From Fibrobacter sp. (GTDB lineage: Bacteria > Fibrobacterota > Fibrobacteria > Fibrobacterales > Fibrobacteraceae): a DNA stretch of 52,615 bases. A program made the position numbers and the translations under genes. Positions 23,466 through 32,144 of this stretch are shown piece after piece (the first letter of the stretch is position 1; each line of letters begins with the position of its first letter). The notes below the pieces were generated by a model. It did not search any database and was not told where the DNA came from. It worked only from the letters and a program-made list of their open reading frames with translations. The stretch spans positions 1 to 52,615 of the forward strand of contig JAKSIJ010000017.1 in NCBI GenBank assembly GCA_024398875.1. Reading direction: 5' to 3'.

Positions 23466-24422
23466 TTACCTACGATTTATTTCCTGTTCTTGACTTTTCT
23501 TCAACACCTCGTCTAGCGTAAATTCTTCCTGTGTAAAGAAAAAGGTGTTCTTCCCCAAGTCCTGGAGCGAAGCCCCGAAATGGTAAGCCGTATCGTCGAT
23601 AAATAAGAATCGGTCATGCATGCCATAACTGGGTTTAATTTCAATAGGGCAATTAGCGTATTGCGCATTATAGGTTGACATGTCCACCTCAAAGACCTTG
23701 CTTTTGTCGTAGGTGTAGATAGTCACGGAAACACCCCTATCCCGTTTGAGCATCATTGCCAAAACTTTTTCGTTTACATACCTATCAACCAAAACGATAC
23801 GTTTCCTTGCCTGACGAATCAGACCGCAAACAAACACATATGCGTCAAACTCTTGATTGTTATAAAAAAGGCCTTTATTTTTCAACTCACCATGATCCAT
23901 AGCCTCAAAAATCACATCAAATTTGTGTTCATGGTCAAGCAGACGTGCATCTTGCTCTACTTCTTTACATTCCACATGATTTAACCGACTGATCAAGCCT
24001 CCGTTCTGCATCATAAGATGGCGCATTGAAACAAAAGCATCCATAATCTGAAGAGATACACGAACCGCAATTTCACTCCGCAGGACCGACGCAAGCATCG
24101 CAACTCCCTGTTCTGTGAATGCATACGGCAGTTTTCTGACCCCGCCCCAACTTGAAGTCACAATTTGTGACTTCAAGTTTTGCCCCTCATTACCAATAGT
24201 AGGCAGTTCACTACGAATCAGTTGAAAACAATTCCTTTCCGGAAAACGTTCAATGTTACGTTTGACAGCCTGATTTAGAGCCTTCGTTTCAACGCCGTAA
24301 AGCACTGCCAGGTCACGATCCAGCAACACCTGCTTGCCACGAACAATCCGAATCATCTTCTCTATACCCGACTCCACAGGCATATTTACGCCGATTATTG
24401 CCTTTTTTCCGTCATCTTTCAT
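23466..24422 (-). CDS. ORF6N-domain DNA-binding protein
   Basis: This 318-residue protein has an N-terminal ORF6N domain (residues about 15-110: LLDRDLAVLYGVETKALNQAVKRN, RFPERNCFQL, and LPYAFTEQGVAMLASVL), a module common in phage antirepressor-like and mobile-element proteins. The C-terminal half contains a phospholipase-D-like stretch (VLVDRYVN, then MHDRFLFIDDTAYHFGAS), as in many chromosomal ORF6N proteins. The start at 24422 follows GGAG. A terminator-like hairpin with six T residues ends 18 bases before the start codon, suggesting attenuation. The function is not established. Confidence 0.8.
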   Translation of the reverse strand: MKDDGKKAIIGVNMPVESGIEKMIRIVRGKQVLLDRDLAVLYGVETKALNQAVKRNIERFPERNCFQLIRSELPTIGNEGQNLKSQIVTSSWGGVRKLPYAFTEQGVAMLASVLRSEIAVRVSLQIMDAFVSMRHLMMQNGGLISRLNHVECKEVEQDARLLDHEHKFDVIFEAMDHGELKNKGLFYNNQEFDAYVFVCGLIRQARKRIVLVDRYVNEKVLAMMLKRDRGVSVTIYTYDKSKVFEVDMSTYNAQYANCPIEIKPSYGMHDRFLFIDDTAYHFGASLQDLGKNTFFFTQEEFTLDEVLKKSQEQEINRR

Positions 24423-24440
24423 TTTTACTCCATACAATGC

Positions 24441-24504
24441 AAAAAACCGACTCTTGTTATATAAAAAGCACCCATTATTCATTGGGGATATAACAAAAAG
24501 TCGG
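24441..24504 (-). terminator. Terminator-like hairpin in the ORF6N gene leader
   Basis: Arms 24447-24462 and 24488-24504 form a stem of about 16 bp with one bulged base. Read on the minus strand the stem is followed by TTTTTT (24446-24441), 18 bases before the start codon at 24422. A small CCCA/TGGG stem sits in the loop. Confidence 0.65.
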
Positions 24505-24705
24505 CTTTCAGTCGATCTAGGCTTGTGGCGAGACCCTCACCACCAGTGCCTGTTACGACAAATATACAAAAAAAGGAAATAGAAAGGCCTAATCAAAAAT
24601 AAAGTGACTCGCAACCCGTTTAGCATCAACATTTCAAGAAATCCCAAAATTAGGAAGTCCCCGGGCTTCCTAATTTGTCTATATTCTGAAAGACCAAGGT
24701 TCCCC
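24505..24705. promoter_or_regulatory. Divergent intergenic region with an 11-bp palindrome
   Basis: AAATTAGGAAG (24647-24657) and CTTCCTAATTT (24666-24676) are perfect inverted repeats with an 8-base centre. They lie immediately upstream of a TATATT -10-like box (24680-24685) for the esterase gene. This is a candidate operator; nothing else recognised. Confidence 0.5.
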
Positions 24706-25617
24706 ATGTCCAAAACCAGTGAAAAATACCGTGTCGAATGGCTTGCTGCCGACAAAGCCCGCGATGAGGGGCTTACGGAGCCAGCGGACGTCATCGCCGT
24801 CAAAGACATTCCCTATGGCGAATTCGGGGCCTGGAATCTGCTGGATTTGTACATGCCCAAGGCGTCGCAAAAACTTCCGGTAATCGTCAGCATTCACGGT
24901 GGCGCCTTCGTCTACGGGCAAAAAGAAACCTACAAGTTCTACCTCATGAGCCTTGCCGAACGTGGATTTGCCGTGGTGAATTTCAATTACAGGCTCGCTC
25001 CCGAATACAAGTTCCCGGCAGCCCTGGAAGACACCGATGCCGTTTTGCATTGGATTTTCGACAACGCCGCAAAATACAATCTGGATACCGCTAACATTTT
25101 CATGGTCGGAGATTCCGCAGGGGCGAATTACGCCGCCCTCTACACCATCTACTGCATCAATCCGGAATACGCCCGCAAAGTGCAGCGCGCATCCATAGCT
25201 TGGTTTGGAGCGCCCGCTAGAATCAATCCGCCGGCGGGTTTTGCACCGCGGGCCGTTGCCCTCAACTGCGGCGTTTACGACCTGACGGAATACCGCGACA
25301 ATCAAGCCGACACCATGCAGGATCTTTTCGGCGAGCATCTGCAGGAATGCTGCGAATATCTGAACGTGATGAATTATCTGACTCAAGACTTTCCGCCAGC
25401 ATTCGTGATGACTGGTGAATACGACTTTCTGAAATCGCAAAACCTGCAAATGAGCGTAGCTCTTTCAAAACGGAACATTCCTCACGTTTTCAAATGCTAT
25501 GGCAACAAGGAAACCCGGGAAATCTCCCACGTATTCCACGTGAACATGAAACTCCCCCTCGCACACCTTTGCAACGATGAAGAATGTATATTCTTTAAGG
25601 GACACACCAACGCATAA
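24706..25617 (+). CDS. Alpha/beta hydrolase (esterase/lipase, HSL-like)
   Basis: This 303-residue protein has the oxyanion-hole motif HGGAFVYG at about residue 65, the nucleophile elbow GDSAGANYA at about 142, the Asp region TGEYDFL at about 235 and the His in ISHVFH near the C-terminus, a complete catalytic triad of the hormone-sensitive-lipase/carboxylesterase group. There is no signal peptide, so it is cytoplasmic. The substrate is unknown; short acyl or acetyl esters of sugars are possible. The start at 24706 is chosen for the AAGG upstream and the -10 at 24680. It is followed after 9 bases by a metallo-beta-lactamase-fold hydrolase, probably one operon. Confidence 0.87.
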   Translation: MSKTSEKYRVEWLAADKARDEGLTEPADVIAVKDIPYGEFGAWNLLDLYMPKASQKLPVIVSIHGGAFVYGQKETYKFYLMSLAERGFAVVNFNYRLAPEYKFPAALEDTDAVLHWIFDNAAKYNLDTANIFMVGDSAGANYAALYTIYCINPEYARKVQRASIAWFGAPARINPPAGFAPRAVALNCGVYDLTEYRDNQADTMQDLFGEHLQECCEYLNVMNYLTQDFPPAFVMTGEYDFLKSQNLQMSVALSKRNIPHVFKCYGNKETREISHVFHVNMKLPLAHLCNDEECIFFKGHTNA

Positions 25618-25626
25618 GGAGCCCCC

Positions 25627-26445
25627 ATGCGTCAGAAACTGATTATCACAATAGCTCGCGCCTTCTGCATTCTGGGATTTTTCGCCCTGAATGGCTGGGC
25701 GGAAGACAATTTCAAAATTCTGAAAGTGGACGATAACACCACCGCCTATTGGATTCAGGACAATGCACAAGAGATGCTGAACCCGCCCAAACTCTTCGGC
25801 GAAGCAAGCGAAGCCCTCTTCACCCAACTGAATTTGACACAGGGCGTCCCGGCCTCCATGGGGACATTCCTCCTCAAAGCCGATGGCGAATACATCCTTT
25901 TCGATACAGGCCTCGGCAGGGAACGGGGGCAGCTTTTCACCCAGCTCGCCAAACTAGGAGTCAGCCCCGATTCCATCAAGAAAATCTACATCACCCACAT
26001 GCACCTGGACCACATTGGTGGCCTCATGAGTGGCGGCAAGAAGAATTTCAAAAATGCCACGCTATACATCAGTCAAGTGGAATTCGACGCTTGGACCAAG
26101 GAACTTCCCAACAACGACTTGCAAAAGGAAGTGGCAAAGGTCTACAAGGGAAACATTAATTTGTTCAAATTCGGTGACACGCTCCCCCACCAGATTCTCG
26201 CCATGGATGCCGCAGGCCATACTCCCGGCCACACCGTTTTCCAGAAGGGAAACCTCCTCATCGTCGGCGATTTGATGCACGGTTACGCTTTGCAAATAAA
26301 CCACCCTGAAATCAATTCCAACTACGACAAGGATAAGGAAAATTCCATCAAGGCTCGGCGCTATTTTCTGGATTACGCACAAAAGAACAAACTGACCATG
26401 GGCGGGATGCACTTCCCCGCTCCTGGATTCCAAAAAAACTGGTAA
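25627..26445 (+). CDS. Exported metallo-beta-lactamase-fold hydrolase
   Basis: This 272-residue protein has a signal peptide (residues 1-25, ending NGWAED) and the metal-binding motif THMHLDHIGG at about residue 119, followed by AGHTPGHT, GDLMH and a final GGMHFPAPG His. All five usual zinc-ligand positions appear present. It resembles quorum-quenching/AttM-type and other periplasmic metallo-hydrolases. The substrate is unknown. AAGGAG lies upstream of the ATG, and it sits nine bases after the esterase gene, so joint action on esters or lactones in the envelope is possible but unproven. Confidence 0.87.
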   Translation: MRQKLIITIARAFCILGFFALNGWAEDNFKILKVDDNTTAYWIQDNAQEMLNPPKLFGEASEALFTQLNLTQGVPASMGTFLLKADGEYILFDTGLGRERGQLFTQLAKLGVSPDSIKKIYITHMHLDHIGGLMSGGKKNFKNATLYISQVEFDAWTKELPNNDLQKEVAKVYKGNINLFKFGDTLPHQILAMDAAGHTPGHTVFQKGNLLIVGDLMHGYALQINHPEINSNYDKDKENSIKARRYFLDYAQKNKLTMGGMHFPAPGFQKNW

Positions 26446-26769
26446 TTTTTCCAAAAGCGCATAAACCGCTTAAAATATTGTATATTTATAAGCGTCTCTA
26501 TCAACCCTTCCGACAGCGTTGCAAGCTCATCAACGGGAATCTTTGGGCTAGCCGGGTGACGAATCCGGTGTCGCAGAACGGGAAGGAGATCCATTCTTGC
26601 GAAATGCGCAGGCCGAGGGGATGAAACCACCTGCTGCGTCGCAATACAAAATCCCATACCAGAACTCATTGAATCATATTGCCTTGTTTTCACAAGACAA
26701 CCCTGCATCTCTTTCGAAAAAACGGGATTTTCGCCAATTTTGTTTTTTGGAGAGAATAAATAAAAATTA
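26446..26769. other. Intergenic region, no confirmed gene
   Basis: The stretch holds a TATATTTA box near 26481. It also has complementary blocks CCCTTCC (about 26502) and GGGAAGG (about 26580), with CGACA/TGTCG inside them. A minus-strand frame crosses it, but I recognise no domain in it. It could be a small structured RNA or decayed coding sequence. Confidence 0.35.
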
Positions 26770-26798
26770 TTGACAAGTAAATAAAAATTATTTATAAT
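26770..26798 (+). promoter_or_regulatory. Perfect-consensus sigma-70 type promoter
   Basis: TTGACA (26770-26775) and TATAAT (26793-26798) have a 17-base spacer. Transcription would start near 26805, at the head of the decayed toxin/antitoxin operon. Confidence 0.8.
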
Positions 26799-26799
26799 T

Positions 26800-27017
26800 A
26801 TGTATGAAATTGTATTCAACTGCTGACTCAAGAATTAACCCAATTTGGCCCAATCCGTTCCAATTGGCCGAACTATGGGATGATCGTTGGAACCAGAACA
26901 CACCATTGCCACTTGTCTCACAAATGGGTAGCATGCTGGGTTGAAACAGAACAAGGTATTCAAGTGGAGGTAACATATGTTGGCAGTCGTGAGAGCGCCC
27001 CGTATGCAAAAAACTGA
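26800..27017 (+). pseudogene. Decayed RelE/HigB-type toxin
   Basis: ATG at 26800 opens a frame reading MYEIVFN that stops after eight codons. A different frame from 26823 to 27017 then reads LTQELTQFGPIRSNWPNYG, HHCHLSHKWVACWV and VEVTYVGSRESAPYAKN-stop, the C-terminal two-thirds of RelE-like toxins that partner XRE antitoxins. About 25-30 residues between the parts are missing, and the frames do not match, so the toxin is a remnant. Its end overlaps the antitoxin start by 14 bases, as in intact operons of this type. The upstream promoter is perfect consensus. Confidence 0.75.
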
Positions 27018-27393
27018 GCCAGTCTGCTTCTCTATTCAAGGAGAGGTTCCCGAATATGTAATGAAATTTCTTCGACGCAAATTTGCCGACATAAGAATAA
27101 TGGATACCACCCCTATTCCAAAAGATAGCGATGCAAATGACTATGATGAAGAACTTATTCGTTGGGAAGACTCAAAACTGCAAAAAGATATCCTTGCCAC
27201 AATGACTCCGGGAGGCAACCTCAAGCTCCTCCGCACCACCTTCAAGATGACCCAACGGGAACTGTCCGAAAAGACAGGCGTCGCCGTCCAAGCGATTTCC
27301 GCCATGGAACGCGGGCGCGCCCCCATCGGTCGCAAGATGGCGCACAAACTGGCAGATGCGCTGGGGACTAGCTACAGAAACCTGTTCTGGTAA
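27004..27393 (+). CDS. XRE-family antitoxin/repressor
   Basis: This 129-residue protein has a C-terminal helix-turn-helix (LKLLRTTFKMTQRELSEKTGVAVQAISAMERGR, about residues 70-105), typical of Xre/HipB-like repressors. Its N-terminal segment is of the sort found in antitoxins of RelE-type pairs. The start at 27004 lies inside the toxin remnant, and GTAACATATG-type sequence precedes an alternative start at 26977. With the toxin broken, this is an orphan antitoxin; it may still repress its own promoter or neutralise toxins elsewhere. Confidence 0.8.
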   Translation: MQKTEPVCFSIQGEVPEYVMKFLRRKFADIRIMDTTPIPKDSDANDYDEELIRWEDSKLQKDILATMTPGGNLKLLRTTFKMTQRELSEKTGVAVQAISAMERGRAPIGRKMAHKLADALGTSYRNLFW

Positions 27394-27446
27394 GGGAAAC
27401 GAGCAAAAATTTTAACATACGAATTTGAATTTTTTATTCTTTCACC

Positions 27447-28079
27447 ATGACTAAGAAACTACTCCTTCTCGCCATAGCAGCCCTATTCCTCTGCAGTTGC
27501 TTCACACCCAGTCGCGTTGAGCCTTCCGTCAAGGAGTATACCTTCAACAACATGGGGCGCACTTACGTGAGCAGCAGGACTGTTTTCATTCCCGTTCCTC
27601 TCCCGCTCAAGTACGAGTTCGGCGGATCTTGGGACATCCGCTTCAACGCCTTCTCCCTGGAGCAGGAATTTTTCTCATTCTTCGTTCTGAAAGACAACAA
27701 GAAAATCGGAATCCGAGGTGCGCGAAAAGACTATTTCGCCCAGGACTCAACCTTTACCGCCCCCTTTGACCTAAGCGACGAGGAATTCGTCATGTACTAC
27801 CTGAACTGGGACATGAATTATTGGGAAGGGCTGGCAGCCAAAACCACCGATGCAATAACAGGACACAAGATAAACTACACCGCAGGCCAGGCTACATACA
27901 ATTCCGAAAAGAAATACGGAACCATCAGACGTTCCCTGCCCGACAGCAAAACCTGCACTCTGGCCAGCATCCAGAAAAACGACTACATCTACATGATTAC
28001 TGGCATGACGTCCCTCGACGATAGTGACGACATGTGCGAAGTCATTGCGGAAATCTGGGAAGATCGAGCCGAATTTTAG
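27447..28079 (+). CDS. Predicted lipoprotein of unknown function
   Basis: This 210-residue protein has a lipoprotein signal peptide with lipobox LCSC (Cys near residue 17). The mature part is mixed beta and polar, with motifs YEFGGSWDIRFNAFSLEQEF and WDMNYWEG, and four further cysteines near the C-terminus are few. I recognise no family. TATTCTTTC precedes the ATG by four bases with no ribosome site, again a leaderless-type start. It precedes the SNF2 helicase gene by 41 bases, which has its own promoter. Confidence 0.75.
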   Translation: MTKKLLLLAIAALFLCSCFTPSRVEPSVKEYTFNNMGRTYVSSRTVFIPVPLPLKYEFGGSWDIRFNAFSLEQEFFSFFVLKDNKKIGIRGARKDYFAQDSTFTAPFDLSDEEFVMYYLNWDMNYWEGLAAKTTDAITGHKINYTAGQATYNSEKKYGTIRRSLPDSKTCTLASIQKNDYIYMITGMTSLDDSDDMCEVIAEIWEDRAEF

Positions 28080-28082
28080 TAC

Positions 28083-28111
28083 TTGCCCATTTGAGCACTT
28101 TTTGCTATATT
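28083..28111 (+). promoter_or_regulatory. Promoter of the SNF2 helicase gene
   Basis: TTGCCC (28083-28088) and TATATT (28106-28111) are separated by 17 bases. The ATG at 28121 lies nine bases beyond the -10 box, so the transcript is predicted to be leaderless or nearly so. Confidence 0.7.
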
Positions 28112-28120
28112 TCGGCACCT

Positions 28121-31100
28121 ATGGATTTTGGGCGATTTGGCAATACCTGGTGGGCAAAAAAATGGCTGGAGGCATTACTCTCCACAGCCAGCGAAGACGC
28201 CGTCACCCAAGGCATCCGCTTTGCGGAACGTGGCCAAGTCACCAGCATCGATATCGTAGATAACCGCGTCATCGCCGTAGTGAAAGGCCCCAACGGAGGC
28301 GCCCACAACAACTACATGGTCTTCCCGAAATTCCCGCTGGAAAAATCCAGCATCTTCGTGAACCTCCTGAAGCAGCAGCCCGCCGAACTTCTAGCCCTAA
28401 AAAACGGCGCCATCAACCCTTCGCTGGAACTGATTCTCTCGAAAAGCGGGCTCAAGCTGTTCGATGGTCCCGAGGCTGTGAAGATGGGTTGCGACTGCCG
28501 CGACCCGCTGCCCTGCAAATATCTGGTAGCCACCTTCCTGAAAATCGCGGAACAAGCCAGCCAAAATCCATACGTGCTGTTCAAGATTCACGGTCTGGAT
28601 TTGGAAATCTACAAGGATTACAACCCAAGCGAATCCACAGCAACCGCCGAATTGGACGCCCCCTCCGAGGCTTCCATCGTGCGAACCTTGGGTGGCGCAA
28701 GCAAACTGCTGGAAGCCACAGCCCCCACTTTTGACGACGACCGCAGCGACAGCCTTTTCCAGACAGACAACGCAAACAATGGTGCGGGCAATTCCTTCGA
28801 CAGCTTTGAAAACCGCACTCCTCCCCAGCGCCTGCCAGAATTCAAGTTCAGCGAATGGAAGGACTACTCCCGCATTCTCCCGACCATGCTGCAAAACTTT
28901 CCGAAGTTCTGCCCCGCAGGCAATTTCCGCAAGAGCTTCGTGGACGAACTGGAGGCCTGCCGCAAATTCTTCGCCGACTACGAATCCTTCGAAGTTTTCG
29001 CCGAGCACTTCCGCGCCTACAACGCCAAAACCTTCCTCATGGAAAACGAATGCCTCCGGGTTTTCCACAAAAGCGGCTGGCACTGGAATTTCGAGCAATC
29101 CAGCCAAGAAGCAGGCGCCCCAAACGGGCGAAAAATCATCAAGAGCGACCTCACTGTACCAAACATCATGGGCGCCCTCTGCTGCCTCTCCGCAGGGAAT
29201 TTCTCCTGGCACCACTACACCGTCCGCTACCTCCATTTGCTATTGCAAGTGGCCTTCCACCTGGTGCGCACAGGCGCCATCTACCCGCAAGTTTTCTGGA
29301 CCCGGAAAGACACCGCCCAAATGCGCTGGCTCCCGGCAGAAATGCTCCCCGACATCCTCTCCATCGTCGCGGACCTGGAAGTCGCCGCCCCCAAAATGTT
29401 CGCCTGGACCAGCAAAGAAGAGGAACACCTTGAACTGGCCGAGCCCGCGGAACACCTGCTGAGCCTCTTCATCGGCCAACTCCTGCGATTCGCCCGCACC
29501 TACAAAACCCCGCTGAAAACCAACCACGGGAACCTCCTGAGCTTCTTCTTCGACTGCATTTCCGGCAAACTCGCCAGCAGCGGACAATCCATTCCCGCAA
29601 AAATCCAACAGTGGTTCTCCGTCTACAGCAGCCTGGATTTCAGGACCCAAATCCTCTTCAGTTGTTATGAATGCGGTGATGAGGTGGGGTTGGAAGTGTA
29701 CGTACTCGCCGACCCAGGAACGCAAAATGCAAGCAGCGATGTTCAAACCGCAAGCAGCGGCGATCAAACCGCCGGCCAAAACCGCACGCCTCTCGCGGAA
29801 CTTTTTGAGAATAACGACTCGCGCCTCCTCTCCATTCTAAACGTCTTGAATGGTGTAGCGGATAGCTTCAAACCGATGGACGCCTACCTCAGCCGCCGCG
29901 CCAGTTCCCCCATTCTCATGAAGGGCAGCGTTCTTCTGGACTTTTTGCAGGATTGCCTCAAGAAGTTGGAAATCTTTGGCATCCAGACGGAAATCCCAAA
30001 AAATCTGCTGAACATCGGAAAGCCCAAGCCCAACATGCGCATTCAAGGTAGCATCAGTTTCGGGGCATTTTCCGCAAACGATCTTCTGGATTTTGATTGG
30101 GAAGTGGCTATCGGGAACGAGCATCTTTCCGCCGAAGAATTCCTCGCCCTCGCAGAACAAGCCGACGGACTTTTGAAATACAAGTCCGAATACGTGCAGG
30201 TGACGGAAGAGGATTTGCAGAATCTCCGCGACCGCATTGAAGGGAAAACCGCCCGTGACGAAGTTTCGAGCAAAGACGACGCCGACGCGGTCTCGACCCG
30301 CGATGGCGACGCAACCTCCCGCGATGGCGACGCGGCCAACGCCAGCGACAGCAACACATTCGAACCAGAATTCACCCAGGCAAAACTTCTGCAGGCCTGC
30401 TTCACCGGCGAATGCGACAACATTCCCATCGAGCTCACCTCGGAAACCAAAGCCCAAATCGATGCCTGGCGCGCGGAAACAGAAGTCGCACTGCCCGAAA
30501 ATCTGACGGCCACTCTCCGCCCCTATCAAATCCGGGGCTATTCTTGGATGTACAAGAATCTGGAAATCGGCTTTGGCTGCATTCTCGCCGACGACATGGG
30601 CCTCGGCAAAACCCTCCAAGTCATCACCTTCCTCCAGAAAATGCGGGAAGAGGGAAAGTTCGTCCAAAAGAAGGCGCTAGTTGTCATGCCCGCAGGCCTT
30701 CTCTGCAACTGGCAGGTGGAAATTCAGAAATTTGCGCCAGGCCTCACCTTCTCCGCATACCATGGCGGCAGCCGGAATCTGGATAAATTCAACACCGACA
30801 TTCTCCTCACCACCTACGCCACCTTCCGTCGGGATTACGACGAACTGAAGGAAAGAGAATGGCAGGTCATCGTCATCGACGAAGCGCAGAACATCAAGAA
30901 TGCGGATAGCGAACAAAGTAAACTTTTGCGGGCCATGCAGGCGCCCATGAAAATCGCCATGAGCGGCACCCCTGTGGAAAATCGCCTCATGGAATTCTGG
31001 ACCATCATGGATTTCTGCAACCGCGGTTTCCTCCCGAGTCCTACAGAATTTCGGGAAAAGTTCGAGACACCCATCCAGAAGAACAACGACGCAAGAGCCG

Positions 31101-31996
31101 CAGAGACCTTCCGGAAGATTACCGCACCCTTCATGCTGCGCCGTCTCAAAACGGACAAGAACATCATCAGCGATTTGCCGGATAAAATCATCCAGGATGA
31201 ATATGCGGAACTCACCAAATCCCAGGCGGCTCTTTACAAGCGCACCCTGGACCGCTTCATCGCCCAGCTGGAAGAAGAGCAGCAGTTGAGCGAACTGGCC
31301 CACGATAGTCACGCCCTCTTCAAGCGGAAAGGCATCATCCTCCAGATGATTCTCGCCCTGAAGCAAATCTGCAACCATCCCAAAACATTCCTCAAAGGCG
31401 CGGGTGGCACCATGCCCGCAAGCGGCACTATACCCGCAAATAATGCCGCCTCTGTAGAGGATTCCGGCAAACTCCAGATGCTCCTTTCGCTGCTCACCTC
31501 CATTCAGGAGCAGGGCGAAAAGACTCTCATCTTCACGCAGTTCGCCGAGATGGGAGAACTGCTGAAAGAAACCATCGAAAAGGAACTGGGACTTTCCGCC
31601 CACTTCTATCATGGCGGCTGTACACAGACGCAGCGCAATTTCATGGTGAAGGATTTCCAGGAAAATCCCGATTCCAAGATTCTCATTCTCTCCCTGAAAG
31701 CAGGCGGCACTGGCCTCAACCTCACCGCCGCAAGCCAGGTGATTCATTACGATTTGTGGTGGAACCCCGCCATCGAAGCCCAGGCCACCGATCGCGCCTT
31801 CCGCATCGGGCAAACCCGCAACGTTCAAGTCCACCGCTTCATCACCAAGGGCACCTTCGAAGAGAAAATCAACGCCCTGCTGGAAAAGAAGCGGGCCATC
31901 TCCGAAATGACCGTCAGCGCCGGCGAAACCTGGCTCACCGATTTGGACGACAAGGCCCTCGGCGAAGTCTTCGGGCTAGACAACAGCCTGCTATAA
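28121..31996 (+). CDS. SWIM-domain SNF2/Rad54-family helicase
   Basis: This 1291-residue protein has an N-terminal SWIM-type zinc-finger region (CDCRDPLPCKY at about residue 124), a long linker region with several hydrophilic low-complexity patches, and a C-terminal SNF2 ATPase. The ATPase shows Walker A in DDMGLGKTLQ, DEAQ in VIDEAQNIKN, SGTPVENRLMEFWTI, and helicase C motifs AGGTGLNLTAA and QATDRAFRIGQ. Bacterial SWIM-SNF2 proteins are presumed double-stranded DNA translocases, with roles in transcription or genome maintenance proposed. The final SWIM ligand is Tyr instead of the expected His (CKY), so zinc binding may be altered. Start 28121 is set by the family N-terminus and promoter spacing. 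Confidence 0.93.
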   Translation: MDFGRFGNTWWAKKWLEALLSTASEDAVTQGIRFAERGQVTSIDIVDNRVIAVVKGPNGGAHNNYMVFPKFPLEKSSIFVNLLKQQPAELLALKNGAINPSLELILSKSGLKLFDGPEAVKMGCDCRDPLPCKYLVATFLKIAEQASQNPYVLFKIHGLDLEIYKDYNPSESTATAELDAPSEASIVRTLGGASKLLEATAPTFDDDRSDSLFQTDNANNGAGNSFDSFENRTPPQRLPEFKFSEWKDYSRILPTMLQNFPKFCPAGNFRKSFVDELEACRKFFADYESFEVFAEHFRAYNAKTFLMENECLRVFHKSGWHWNFEQSSQEAGAPNGRKIIKSDLTVPNIMGALCCLSAGNFSWHHYTVRYLHLLLQVAFHLVRTGAIYPQVFWTRKDTAQMRWLPAEMLPDILSIVADLEVAAPKMFAWTSKEEEHLELAEPAEHLLSLFIGQLLRFARTYKTPLKTNHGNLLSFFFDCISGKLASSGQSIPAKIQQWFSVYSSLDFRTQILFSCYECGDEVGLEVYVLADPGTQNASSDVQTASSGDQTAGQNRTPLAELFENNDSRLLSILNVLNGVADSFKPMDAYLSRRASSPILMKGSVLLDFLQDCLKKLEIFGIQTEIPKNLLNIGKPKPNMRIQGSISFGAFSANDLLDFDWEVAIGNEHLSAEEFLALAEQADGLLKYKSEYVQVTEEDLQNLRDRIEGKTARDEVSSKDDADAVSTRDGDATSRDGDAANASDSNTFEPEFTQAKLLQACFTGECDNIPIELTSETKAQIDAWRAETEVALPENLTATLRPYQIRGYSWMYKNLEIGFGCILADDMGLGKTLQVITFLQKMREEGKFVQKKALVVMPAGLLCNWQVEIQKFAPGLTFSAYHGGSRNLDKFNTDILLTTYATFRRDYDELKEREWQVIVIDEAQNIKNADSEQSKLLRAMQAPMKIAMSGTPVENRLMEFWTIMDFCNRGFLPSPTEFREKFETPIQKNNDARAAETFRKITAPFMLRRLKTDKNIISDLPDKIIQDEYAELTKSQAALYKRTLDRFIAQLEEEQQLSELAHDSHALFKRKGIILQMILALKQICNHPKTFLKGAGGTMPASGTIPANNAASVEDSGKLQMLLSLLTSIQEQGEKTLIFTQFAEMGELLKETIEKELGLSAHFYHGGCTQTQRNFMVKDFQENPDSKILILSLKAGGTGLNLTAASQVIHYDLWWNPAIEAQATDRAFRIGQTRNVQVHRFITKGTFEEKINALLEKKRAISEMTVSAGETWLTDLDDKALGEVFGLDNSLL

Positions 31997-32144
31997 AGAC
32001 CCATCAGCAGTTTCAGCCCAACCAAACTGTATCCAAAACTTTACAAATTTTCTGTAAAACCCCGACTTTTCCCTCATTTCACTGCCCGGTCACCCTCCTC
32101 GAGACCTCAAAACCTGCTTTCATGTGCTAGATTTGCGGGCGAAA

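Noticed and set aside
26373-26831. 152-codon minus-strand frame
   Set aside because: It crosses a perfect promoter and a toxin remnant on the other strand and has no recognised domain. I kept it only as a possibility in the intergenic note.
28034-28120. Upstream start of the SNF2 gene
   Set aside because: The extra 29 residues include the promoter boxes and overlap the preceding lipoprotein gene; the family-like N-terminus begins at 28121.
30677-31834. 385-codon minus-strand frame
   Set aside because: It is antisense to the SNF2 ATPase domain, which is conserved on the plus strand.
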